Shown here: piece by piece, positions 27,833-35,675 of the stretch
How positions within the stretch are numbered: the first letter of the stretch is position 1
How the letters are laid out: the number at the start of each line of letters is the position of its first letter
NCBI RefSeq assembly: GCF_000935125.1
Contig: NZ_JRKI01000023.1
Location: 62,001 to 126,000 of the forward strand
Direction of reading: 5' to 3'
Source: Streptomyces natalensis ATCC 27448
GTDB taxonomy: Bacteria > Actinomycetota > Actinomycetes > Streptomycetales > Streptomycetaceae
Length of the DNA stretch: 64,000 nucleotides
The notes under the pieces: generated by a model
Databases searched by the model: none
What the model was told of the DNA's origin: nothing
What the model saw: only the letters and a program-made list of their open reading frames with translations
Position numbers and translations under genes: made by a program

Positions 27833-29322
27833 GGAGCGGCCCTCCTGCGGGCATGTGCGGCCACGGCCTGGTCGAGCCAGCCGCGGCGGGTCAGTTCGTC
27901 GACGAAGCGGAGGTAGACGGGGGTGTAGCGGGCGGTGCGCGCCGGGGACGGCTCGATCTCGGCTGCGATGCGGACCATGGCAGCGGCGGCCTCCTCCAGG
28001 CCGGCGCCGCCGGAGGTGGCGGCGAGGACGGCCATGCCGACGGCGCCCTCGGCCTGTTCGGGCAGGCGTACGGGGCGGCCGAGGACATCGGCGCGCAGAC
28101 GGCACCAGTAGTGGTTGCGGGCGCCGCCGCCGGTGAGGGTGAGCGGACCGTCGACGGGGGCGCCGAGGTGGTCGAGATAGTCGAAGCAGAGCCGTTCGAG
28201 GCAGGCGAGGCCGAGGAGGTAGGCGTGGAAGGCGGCGGGCCGGGTGGGGACGTCTCCGAGGATGAACGGTTCGGCCTCGGGGGCGCGGAAGGGGAAGCGT
28301 TCCCCGCCGGTGGAGACCAGGGGGTAGGCGACGGCGTCCGCGTCCAGGGCGGCGGCCTGTTCGGTGAGCACATCGAGGTTCTCGCCGTGGAAGTACTGGG
28401 AGAGCACTCCGGCGCCGCTGCTGGACGCTCCGCCCGGCAGCCAGCGCTCCCCCGGGCCGCGGTGGCAGTAGACGACGCCCGCCGGGTCCCGGACCAGGTG
28501 CGGGCTGCTGCCCTTGAGGACGAGGGTGGTGCCCAGGACGGAGTTCCAGGCGCCGGGTGCCAGGGCCCCGGCGCCGATCTGGGCGGCACAGCCGTCGGTC
28601 ATCCCGGCGACGACGGCGGTGCCGGGCGGAATTCCGGTGGCCTCGGCGGCCTCGGCGCAGACCGTGCCCAGCACCGTTCCCGGCCGTACGACCTCGGGCA
28701 GCAGGTCCCCGGGCACCCCGAGGGCGTCCATCACCCGCTCCGGCCAGCGCTCCTCGACGAGGTGATAGCCGGTCTTGAGGGCGTGACTGGCGTCGGAGGG
28801 CACCTGGTGTCCGGCCAGTTTCCAGGTCACCAGGTCGGCCTGGTGCAGCAGCCGGGCGCCCCGGGCCGCCTTCCCCTGCTCCAGCAGCCAGCGGAGCTTG
28901 GGCAGCGCCCAGGTCGGCTGCATGCTCCGGTAGCCCAGCTCCTGCCAGACCTCCCCGCCCGCCGCGTTGACGGCCCCGGTCTGGGTGTCGGCGCGCCCGT
29001 CGTCGTACATCAGGCCTGGGGTGAGCGGGGTGCCGTGGGCGTCGGCGAGCAGGATCGTGCCGGAGGTGCCGTCGACGGCGAGGCCGCGCACACGCCCGGT
29101 GTCGATGCCCGCGAGCGCCTCCCGGCATGCGGCGGCGAGAGCCGACCACCACTCCTCGGGGTCCTGCTCGTGCCGTCTGCCCTCGCGGCGGCCGGCCAGC
29201 GGGCGGGCGGCCGAGGCGAGGACCTGGCCGGTGCCGTCGACGGCGACACAGCGGGCGCTCTGGGTGCCGAGGTCGAGGCCGAGCCAGATGCCGTCGAGGG
29301 CGGAGGTGCGGGGGTCAGACAC
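27829..29322 (-). CDS. FGGY-family carbohydrate kinase (D-ribulokinase-like)
   Basis: 497 residues. GLDLGTQSARCVAVD is the first phosphate loop; VDGTSGTILLAD and MYDDGRAD recall the subgroup that includes plant and cyanobacterial D-ribulose kinases. The likely catalytic Asp is in GMTDGCAAQIG, with VLGTTLVLKG and LTGGGARNHYWC in the C-terminal domain. The GTG start lies eight bases inside the end of the second kinase gene. Sugar specificity is inferred from one motif and is uncertain; a ketopentose or ketotetrose is most likely given the polyol permease in the operon. Confidence 0.85.
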   Translation of the reverse strand: MSDPRTSALDGIWLGLDLGTQSARCVAVDGTGQVLASAARPLAGRREGRRHEQDPEEWWSALAAACREALAGIDTGRVRGLAVDGTSGTILLADAHGTPLTPGLMYDDGRADTQTGAVNAAGGEVWQELGYRSMQPTWALPKLRWLLEQGKAARGARLLHQADLVTWKLAGHQVPSDASHALKTGYHLVEERWPERVMDALGVPGDLLPEVVRPGTVLGTVCAEAAEATGIPPGTAVVAGMTDGCAAQIGAGALAPGAWNSVLGTTLVLKGSSPHLVRDPAGVVYCHRGPGERWLPGGASSSGAGVLSQYFHGENLDVLTEQAAALDADAVAYPLVSTGGERFPFRAPEAEPFILGDVPTRPAAFHAYLLGLACLERLCFDYLDHLGAPVDGPLTLTGGGARNHYWCRLRADVLGRPVRLPEQAEGAVGMAVLAATSGGAGLEEAAAAMVRIAAEIEPSPARTARYTPVYLRFVDELTRRGWLDQAVAAHARRRAAP

Positions 29323-30841
29323 GGGTGCCTCCGGCAGAAGGGGTGACGCGCGGACGGGGAAACCAGCGGGCGCCGCTGCGCCAGCCGGCCTCCCTGGCCA
29401 GGCCGCGCCAGGCGAGGAAATCCTCGTAGAGCTCGCTGTAGAACGCCGCGCGCTGCGGATCGGGCTGCCAACTGCGGTTCATCCGGACGTACTTGTCGGC
29501 CGCACGGTGCATGCTGGACTCGGCCCCGGTACGTACCAGACCCGTCAGGAACGCCCCCTTGGCGCCGAGTTCGGTGTCGCCGGAGCGGGCCGTGGGCACA
29601 CCCGTCGCGTCGGCGATCAGCGCGCACCAGGCGTCGCTGTTGGCGCCGCCCCCGCACAGTCGCAGTTCGCTGACGTCCGTACGTGCGGCGGCCAGCGAGT
29701 CGCGCAGCACCAGCGAGAGGCCGTCGAAGACCGCGCGGGCCAGGTCGGCGGGGGTGTGTTCCAGGGACATGCCCCAGAAGGTGCCGCGGGCGCGCGGATC
29801 CAGGAACGGGGCGCGCTCACCGGCCGGTGAGAGATACGGCAGAAAGGTCAACCCGCGGGCGCCCGGCTCCGAGGCGAACGCCAGCTGTGCCAGCTCGGGC
29901 GGGCCGGGCAGATGCAGCAGCCGCGCCGCCCAGGTGAGCACCTCGGCGCCGTTGAGCGTGGGGAAGGCGCGCAGCACCCGCTCCCGGCCGCGGTAGGCGA
30001 TATGGATCCCGGACGGTTCGCCGCCGGTGTCGATCTCGGTGCGGACGATTTCGGTGCACAGGGTGGTGCCCAGGATGCTGCACGCCTGGCCGGGGTTGAC
30101 CACGCCGACTCCGCGGGCGGTGGCGGCGATGTCATAGGGGGACATCACCACCGGCAGCCCGGCGGGCAGGCCCAGTTCCCGTCCTGCCGGGCCGGTCAGC
30201 TCGGCGATCCGCTCCGATTCGCCGAGCACGGTGGGCAGCAGCCGCCGGCAGTCGCTCAGCCCGAACAGCTCCAGGATGGCGGGGTCGTACTCCCCGGTGG
30301 AGTGGTCCAGGAACGGGGCGGAGGCATCGGATTCATCGCTGGCCCGCACACCGGTCAGGCGCAGGAAGAGCCAGCCGGCGGCGGTCAGCGAGGTGGCGGA
30401 GCGGGCGAGCCGGTCCGGGTCGTGGGCGGCGAGCCAGGCGAAGAGGGCGTTGGGCATTCCGGTGCAGGTCAGCGAGCCGTTGCGGCGGAAGGCCGCCTCC
30501 AGCAGGCCGTCGCGCTGCCAGCCGGTGAGCAGCTCCCCGGCACGCCCGTCGGACCACAGGATGGCGGGTCCGGTGGGGCGGCCGCGGTCGTCGACGAGCC
30601 AGGCGCCGTCGCCCTGTGCGGTGAAGGACACCAGCCAGACCGGATCGGCCAGCCCGTCGAGGACCTCGCGGACGGTATGGACGACGGCACGCCAGACGGC
30701 CTCCATGTCCTGTTCGGCCCAGCCGGGGTGCGGGCGCAGGACCTCGGTGGCGTGGCGGGCGACGGCGATCTCGGTGCCCTGGTCGTCGAAGACGACGGAC
30801 TTGATCACCGTGGTGCCGACGTCGATGGTCAGTACGGACAT
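29315..30841 (-). CDS. second FGGY-family carbohydrate kinase
   Basis: 508 residues, only distantly similar to its neighbour. First phosphate loop TIDVGTTVIKSVVFD, substrate region GDGAWLVDDRGRP and ILWSDGRAGE, likely catalytic Asp in SPYDIAATARGVG, and LRLCGGGANSDAWC near the C-terminus. The ATG at 30841 (MSVLTIDVG) is preceded by GAGAGGAC; the in-frame upstream codon at 30901 would overlap the permease gene and add an atypical arm. 13 bases separate it from the permease stop. Relatives include xylulo-, lyxo- and erythritol kinases; the substrate cannot be settled by eye. Confidence 0.85.
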   Translation of the reverse strand: MSVLTIDVGTTVIKSVVFDDQGTEIAVARHATEVLRPHPGWAEQDMEAVWRAVVHTVREVLDGLADPVWLVSFTAQGDGAWLVDDRGRPTGPAILWSDGRAGELLTGWQRDGLLEAAFRRNGSLTCTGMPNALFAWLAAHDPDRLARSATSLTAAGWLFLRLTGVRASDESDASAPFLDHSTGEYDPAILELFGLSDCRRLLPTVLGESERIAELTGPAGRELGLPAGLPVVMSPYDIAATARGVGVVNPGQACSILGTTLCTEIVRTEIDTGGEPSGIHIAYRGRERVLRAFPTLNGAEVLTWAARLLHLPGPPELAQLAFASEPGARGLTFLPYLSPAGERAPFLDPRARGTFWGMSLEHTPADLARAVFDGLSLVLRDSLAAARTDVSELRLCGGGANSDAWCALIADATGVPTARSGDTELGAKGAFLTGLVRTGAESSMHRAADKYVRMNRSWQPDPQRAAFYSELYEDFLAWRGLAREAGWRSGARWFPRPRVTPSAGGTRV

Positions 30842-30854
30842 CAGTGGGGTCCTC

Positions 30855-32162
30855 TCACGCCGGAGCCGAGGCGGCGGCTTCGGCACCGGCGTGCGGTGCA
30901 CCGGCCGCGGCGGGCGACTCGTCCGGCAGCTTCAGGAAGAGCGCGAGCACAGTGCTCACCGCATACATCCCCGCGAAGATCCACACCACCCCGGCGACGC
31001 CGAGCGGGCCCACGAAGGCCGCGACCACGGCGGGGCCCACGAAGGTGCTGGCGCCCGCGCCGAGGTTGAGCGCGGCCAGGGCCTGGCCCTTGTGGCGCGG
31101 TTCCATACTGGGCACCAGCGCCGACAGCGGTACGTATCCCGCCAGCGTAGCCCCGTAGAAGGCGGCCACCAGCAGGGCGAGCGGGAAGTTGGCGCCCGCG
31201 GCGTCGGGGACGTAGAAGAGCAGCAGGGTGCTCAGGGTGCAGCCGGCGCCGCCGAACCAGGCGATGGTGCGGCGCCATCCGAGCCGGTCGCCGATCACGC
31301 CGAACAGCAGGTTGGCGAAGATGTTGGTCGCGAACATCGCGCTGAGCAGGTGCAGCCACTGGGTCAGGCTGAAGCCGACCGTTTTGGTGAAGTGGATCGG
31401 CATGATCACGAAGAAGCCGAACTGTGAGGCGGTGTTGATGACCCGCACCACCGAGCCCATGCCGACACGGGGGTTGCGCCACAGGATGGTGATGCTGCCG
31501 ACGAGGGTGGCCAGCGGCCCCTCGCCCGTACCGCGCGGCCGCTTGCCGCCCCGGGTGTCGCGGACCAGCAGCAGGGCGAGCAGTCCGCCCGCGGCGACGA
31601 GGGCGAGGGCGGCCCACAGGGTGGCGTAGGCGCCGATGTGCGGGATGAGTCCGCTGGCGACGAGCGAGCCGAGCGTGGGCAGCCCGCCGGTGAAGGCGAA
31701 CCAGAACCAGCCCATGGCGGTGCCCAGCCGGGCGCCGGGGGCCACCGCGGCGATCCAGACCAGGAAGCCGTACGCGAAGAGGGGGTAGCCCAGGCCGCGC
31801 AGCCCGTAGCCGAGCATCATCAGCGGATAGCTGCCCAGGGGGAGGGCGACGGCCAGGAAGACCAGCTGGAAGACGGTCCAGACGGCCAGACCGGTCCACA
31901 TGACGCGGCGCGGGCCCCACAGGTCGGAGAGGACCCCGGAGAGCCAGGCGGCGATTCCGGCGGCGATGCCGTAGACCGTGAAGAGCAGGGCGACGCGGGA
32001 TTCGGAGAAGCCCCGGTCGGTCAGGTACGGCGAGAGATAGCCCGACTCGACCCCGTCTCCGATCATGAAGAGCAGGAGCCCGAGGTACCCCCAGACCAGG
32101 GTCGGCGGGATGCCCAGGCGAGCGAGCGGCGAACGCGGCGAGGCGGGAGGAGAGTTCGTCAT
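30855..32162 (-). CDS. polyol permease family MFS transporter (RbtT/DalT/CsbX-like)
   Basis: 435 residues, about twelve membrane segments. The N-terminal GIPPTLVWGYLGLLLFMIGD, GVESGYLSPYLTDRGFS and AAWLSGVLSDLWGPRRVMW are close to the signature I know from ribitol, D-arabitol and related polyol importers. The start ATG follows AAGGGAG. It is the first gene of a five-gene minus-strand operon and is divergent from a DeoR regulator, the usual layout of an inducible sugar-alcohol cluster. The exact polyol is unknown. Confidence 0.85.
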   Translation of the reverse strand: MTNSPPASPRSPLARLGIPPTLVWGYLGLLLFMIGDGVESGYLSPYLTDRGFSESRVALLFTVYGIAAGIAAWLSGVLSDLWGPRRVMWTGLAVWTVFQLVFLAVALPLGSYPLMMLGYGLRGLGYPLFAYGFLVWIAAVAPGARLGTAMGWFWFAFTGGLPTLGSLVASGLIPHIGAYATLWAALALVAAGGLLALLLVRDTRGGKRPRGTGEGPLATLVGSITILWRNPRVGMGSVVRVINTASQFGFFVIMPIHFTKTVGFSLTQWLHLLSAMFATNIFANLLFGVIGDRLGWRRTIAWFGGAGCTLSTLLLFYVPDAAGANFPLALLVAAFYGATLAGYVPLSALVPSMEPRHKGQALAALNLGAGASTFVGPAVVAAFVGPLGVAGVVWIFAGMYAVSTVLALFLKLPDESPAAAGAPHAGAEAAASAPA

Positions 32163-32268
32163 CGAATCTCCCTTTCTGCGGCGGCGGGGCAGGAAGGTGC
32201 GGGGGGGTGACGGGGAGGAACGCAGTGATGGAACCGCCGCGTGGAACGGGGGGTCAATGGCCGCCGGA

Positions 32269-32366
32269 ATGTTCGCATCGGCGCCGCGACCAGCCATGAT
32301 GTGTCGCACCGGAACCGCATGTGGACAGGGCCGCGGTCCGGCGCGCAGTGTTAAATCCGTGCGAAC
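32269..32366. promoter_or_regulatory. paired inverted sites in the permease/DeoR intergenic region
   Basis: ATGTTCGCA at 32269-32277 and its exact complement TGCGAACAT at 32358-32366 lie 80 bp apart in the 291-bp gap between the divergent permease and DeoR genes. The second lies in an AT-richer stretch (GTTAAATCC, CATAACG) suited to promoters. Candidate DeoR operators, possibly bridged by looping. Confidence 0.45.
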
Positions 32367-32453
32367 ATAACGCGGCGCATTCACGTGGTGGATCACGCGG
32401 CCGCCTTCGCGGTCGCACGGTCGATCGCCCGTCGAGGGCGGAGGGAGGACGCG

Positions 32454-33236
32454 GTGGACCGGGTCGAGGCCCAGGAGGAGCGGCGGCGGCGGATGCGCGA
32501 GCGCGTCATCGCCGGCGGGTTCGTCCGCACCTCGGATCTGGCCGAGGAGTTCGGGGTCAGCCTGATGACCGCACACCGCGATCTGGACGCGCTCCAGGCG
32601 CAGGGCTGGCTCCGCAAGGTGCGCGGCGGGGCGACCGGGCTGCCGTCGGCGCAGTTCCACGGCAGTGTCGCCGAGCGGATGGCGACCATGGCGGCGACCA
32701 AACAGCAGCTGGCGCGGGCCGCGGCGACGCTGCTGGTCCCCGGGCAGACCGTGCTGCTCGACGACAGCACCACCTGTCTGCTGCTGGCCCACCAGGCCGC
32801 GGAGCACGCCCCGCTGACCGTGATCACCAACTCGCTCCCGGCGATCACCACCCTCGCCAAGGAGCCGGGCATTGCGCTGATCACGCTGGGCGGCGCCTAC
32901 TTCCCGGCGTACGACGCCTTCATGGGGCTGCACACCGCGGACGCCGTACGGGCGTTTCGGGCCGATGTCCTGTTTCTGTCCACCACGGCCGTCACCAACG
33001 GCCGCTGCTACCACACCTCACCGGAAACGGTGCAGGTCAAGCGGGCGATGATGGAGAGCGCGGCCCGCCGGGTGCTGGTCGCCGACCACACCAAGTTCAC
33101 CAAGGACGGCCTGTACGCGCTCGCCCCGCTGACCGATTTCGAGCTGCTGATCGTCGACGACGGTCTCCCGGCCGAGCAGCTACGGTCGATACGGACGGCC
33201 GGCACCGAGGTCATGGTGGTGCCGCAGCGGGGGTGA
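32454..33236 (+). CDS. DeoR/GlpR-family transcriptional regulator
   Basis: 260 residues. N-terminal helix-turn-helix at about 18-55 (VRTSDLAEEFGVSLMTAHRDLDAL), then the ligand-binding domain with KQQLARAAATLLVPG, LLDDSTTCLLLA, VITNSLPAITTLA and ADHTKFTKDGL. These residues bind a sugar phosphate in the family. GTG at 32454 follows GGAGGGAGG and gives the usual length; the frame is open further upstream but lacks a ribosome-binding site. It is divergent from the polyol permease operon and is its probable repressor, released by a phosphorylated intermediate made by the kinases. Confidence 0.92.
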   Translation: MDRVEAQEERRRRMRERVIAGGFVRTSDLAEEFGVSLMTAHRDLDALQAQGWLRKVRGGATGLPSAQFHGSVAERMATMAATKQQLARAAATLLVPGQTVLLDDSTTCLLLAHQAAEHAPLTVITNSLPAITTLAKEPGIALITLGGAYFPAYDAFMGLHTADAVRAFRADVLFLSTTAVTNGRCYHTSPETVQVKRAMMESAARRVLVADHTKFTKDGLYALAPLTDFELLIVDDGLPAEQLRSIRTAGTEVMVVPQRG

Positions 33237-33247
33237 GGGCGCGGCAA

Positions 33248-33296
33248 GGGGCGGGCACACCGGCCCGCCCCGCCGCTTTCCGGCCCCTTCGGGGGC
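33248..33296. terminator. two stacked hairpins between convergent genes
   Basis: GGGGCGGGC (33248-33256) pairs perfectly with GCCCGCCCC (33263-33271) around a six-base loop. GCCCC-TTCG-GGGGC (33283-33296) is a second hairpin with a stable TTCG tetraloop. They fill the 65-bp gap between the convergent DeoR and small secreted protein genes and probably terminate both. Confidence 0.7.
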
Positions 33297-33301
33297 GCGC
33301 C

Positions 33302-33622
33302 TCACATGCCGTTGGAGCCCATCCCACTGGAGCCCATCCCGTCCGAACCACCACCGTTCGCCCCATGGCCGCCGGGGTTGCCGGAGTCGCCGGAGCTCTC
33401 CGGCGCCTTGTCGACGTTGCTGTCCGCAGTCTGCGAGATCGTCCCCGAACCGCCCATCATGTCGGAGCCCGACGGACCCTGGTCCGACGGACCCGACTGC
33501 TCCTGTCCCAGGAGCGAACCGAGACCGTGGGGGATCGAGTTGTCGGCGGCGGCGATGCCGGCGCCGCCGAAGAGGGCGGCGGCGGCCAGGGTCGCAGCGA
33601 AAAGGGCCGTGCGCATACGCAT
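33302..33622 (-). CDS. small secreted Gly/Ser/Met-rich protein
   Basis: 106 residues. Start ATG after GGAGAA; signal peptide MRMRTALFAATLAAAALFGG with probable cleavage after AAA in IAAADNS (about residue 26). The mature 80 residues are low-complexity: SGPSDQGPSG, GGHGANGGG, then the repeats GMGSSGMGSNGM at the C-terminus. No cysteines and no chaplin or rodlin motif. Function not recognised. It lies downstream of a secreted protease gene but has its own 140-bp upstream region. Confidence 0.7.
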   Translation of the reverse strand: MRMRTALFAATLAAAALFGGAGIAAADNSIPHGLGSLLGQEQSGPSDQGPSGSDMMGGSGTISQTADSNVDKAPESSGDSGNPGGHGANGGGSDGMGSSGMGSNGM

Positions 33623-33762
33623 GTTTTCTCCTGAGAAGCCGAGACGGTGGTCAGCCTCTGTACTTCCCGGCACCGTCCCCCCGATACGGGGCACCGGCGA
33701 AAGATCACTGCACTGGCTGTCTGCGCACCTCCGCCCTGGTGACGGCCAGTCAGGATCCGTTG

Positions 33763-34989
33763 TCAGGAACCGCCCCTCTTCAGCGACAGGTGCCATTTGG
33801 CCAGCGCCTCGTCGACCGGCTGGAAGATGGTGATGGTGTCGCCGCCTTCGGTGCAGGTCGCGGTGCCGCCGCCGGAGTGGATTCCCACGGCCTTCGGGGA
33901 GCCGGGCTGGGTGACGTAGGAGCCGCCCGAATCGCCGGGCGCCGAGCAGGCGTTGGTGAAGGACAGTCCCTCGACGATGGCGGTGCCGTAGTCCACGGTC
34001 TGCTCGGAGCGGGTGATCTCCCCGCAGTGCCAGCCGGTGGCCTCGCCCGAATGGCACACGGACATCCCCGTCACGCCCTCCTGGGATCCGGTGACGGCGA
34101 CCGGCTGGCCGCCCTGCCCGGCCACGTTCGGCGACAGGGTCCAGCCGTCCCCGTCGACGGTGACCAGCCCGAAGTCACCCTCGCGCCCGATCACGCTGTG
34201 CCCGCCGCCTTTGTTGGAGGTGCCCATGCGGGTGCCGTCCTTGCCGAACGCGTCCTGATCGATGTCGTCCGTGCAGTGACCCGCCGTCAAAAAGCCCTGG
34301 AGGCCGCCGGGTCCGGTGACCGAGAAGCCGATGGAGCAGATGCCCTCCTTGCCGGGCATCCAGCGTTCGCCGCCGATGACGGGGCCGCCCTGCTGGCGCG
34401 GCGCCTGGTCGCTGCGCTCGACGGTGACGGGGATGCGGGAGGGGGCGGCCATGGAGCGTACGGCGTTCTCGAAGGAGTCGGTCGCCCGCCCGGCGGAGCG
34501 GCGGTCCACGCGGACCACGACCCCGTTGGCGCGCTCGTCCACACCCCAGCCGGTGACGCCCGGTACGCCCTTGCCGGCCCGGGTGCTGATCTGGCGGGTC
34601 ATTTCGGTGAGCGCGGCGCGGCTGTGGGTGACGGTCTTGGGCAGCGCGCCGGCGGCCCGTACCCGCGCGGCGTCGCCGGGGACGGTGACCGCGACGACCA
34701 GCTTGCCGACGTTCTTGTCGAACCACATACCGGCGGGTGGTGCGGAGAGCACCCGGCGCACCGCGGCGGCGGCCCGCTGCGCCTCGGCCTCCTGGGCCAG
34801 CCGGGTGCGGGCCTGGTCGGGCGTCAGGCCCAGGTCGCGGCGCATCGCGTCGAGCATGCCGCGGGGCGAGGGCTGGGGCGTGGGGTCGGGCCGCGGCGTG
34901 GCGTGCGCCGGGCTGAGCGGGCCGGTGGCGGCCAGAACGGCGGCCATGGTGGCGCCCCAGAGAGCGGCCTTGCGGAAGCGGCAGTGCAT
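33763..34989 (-). CDS. secreted S1-family serine protease (streptogrisin type) with pro-region
   Basis: 408 residues. Signal peptide of about 30 residues (KAALWGATMAAVLAATG...AHA). A pro-region follows that starts with MLDAMRRDLGLTPDQARTRL and contains the alpha-lytic-protease propeptide pattern. The mature protease begins near GGERWMPGKEGICSIGFSV. Catalytic triad: His in LTAGHC, Asp in EGDFGLVTV, Ser in APGDSGGSYV; cysteines are placed for the usual disulfides. ATG at 34989 follows GAGGAGA. No C-terminal chitin-binding or cell-wall domain. Released into the medium after self-cleavage, by analogy with streptogrisins. Confidence 0.92.
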   Translation of the reverse strand: MHCRFRKAALWGATMAAVLAATGPLSPAHATPRPDPTPQPSPRGMLDAMRRDLGLTPDQARTRLAQEAEAQRAAAAVRRVLSAPPAGMWFDKNVGKLVVAVTVPGDAARVRAAGALPKTVTHSRAALTEMTRQISTRAGKGVPGVTGWGVDERANGVVVRVDRRSAGRATDSFENAVRSMAAPSRIPVTVERSDQAPRQQGGPVIGGERWMPGKEGICSIGFSVTGPGGLQGFLTAGHCTDDIDQDAFGKDGTRMGTSNKGGGHSVIGREGDFGLVTVDGDGWTLSPNVAGQGGQPVAVTGSQEGVTGMSVCHSGEATGWHCGEITRSEQTVDYGTAIVEGLSFTNACSAPGDSGGSYVTQPGSPKAVGIHSGGGTATCTEGGDTITIFQPVDEALAKWHLSLKRGGS

Positions 34990-35091
34990 CGGGGATCTCC
35001 TCGCGGGTCGAATACGCGTCGAAGCCGTTCCGCCGAGCCTCGTTGACCGCGCGACGTGCGGCATCGCGGAGATCGCCTGCATCATGGTCCG

Positions 35092-35610
35092 ATGAGCGCA
35101 CGGTCCGACCGTCAAATCCCCGTTCCCTGCGGGCCGCAGGCCCTGGCCGGGCTTCCCGCGGAGCTGCGCAACGTCAGCTACTCGGCCGCCCGCCATCCGG
35201 GAGCCGGGCCACCTGAATGCACGTCATCCGCCGGGGATGCGGCCGCTGCCCTCGCCGGGGGCGCGAACTGCCAGCGCTACGCCTACGCCGTCCTCCGGCA
35301 CTTCGGCCTTGTGGTGCCGCCGCTGCGGTCGGCGGAGCTGTGGGCGGACGAGCGGGCGACGGTACGCGCCACACGGCCGCGGCCGCTGGACCTGGTGCTG
35401 TTCGACGGCGGGCCGGTGGCGGGCCGTCCCACCGGGTACGGCGCCCATGTCGGGGTCCATCTGGCGCCCGGTCAGGTGCTGCATCTGTGCAAGGAGGTCG
35501 GGCGGCCCGCCGTGTGGACCTACGCGGACTTCGCGGCGCGGCCGCGGTATGCGCGCTTCCTGGGAGCCAAGCGGGCGGTCGGGGCCGCCCGGGGGTCAGG
35601 GCCCTTCTGA
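35092..35610 (+). CDS. NlpC/P60-like cysteine peptidase-like protein
   Basis: 172 residues from ATG 35092. The pattern fits a papain-like/NlpC fold: Cys60 in GGANCQRYAYAVLRHFG at the start of a helix, an Asp in PLDLVLFDGGP, and His119 in YGAHVGVHLAPGQVLHL. The end reads WTYADFAARPRYARFLGAKR. No signal peptide or membrane segment is visible, which is unusual for a cell-wall hydrolase, so a cytoplasmic or otherwise processed role is possible. It is divergent from the protease gene. Its last codons lie in the left arm of a long hairpin. Confidence 0.65.
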   Translation: MSARSDRQIPVPCGPQALAGLPAELRNVSYSAARHPGAGPPECTSSAGDAAAALAGGANCQRYAYAVLRHFGLVVPPLRSAELWADERATVRATRPRPLDLVLFDGGPVAGRPTGYGAHVGVHLAPGQVLHLCKEVGRPAVWTYADFAARPRYARFLGAKRAVGAARGSGPF

Positions 35611-35660
35611 TGGGTCTCCGTGGCGTCGCGACGCCGCGGAGACCCATCAGAAGGGCCCTG
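35597..35660. terminator. long hairpin (24-bp perfect arms) between convergent genes
   Basis: Arms 35597-35620 and 35637-35660 are exact complements (start CAGGGCCCTTCTGATGGG). The 16 nt between them pair further (T-G wobble, then GGCGTC with GACGCC), so nearly the whole 64 nt folds into one stem. The left arm includes the last codons and stop of the plus-strand gene; the right arm ends 15 bases from the stop of the minus-strand gene. It can act as a terminator in both directions. Confidence 0.85.
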
Positions 35661-35675
35661 GCCCCGCCGCCGGGC

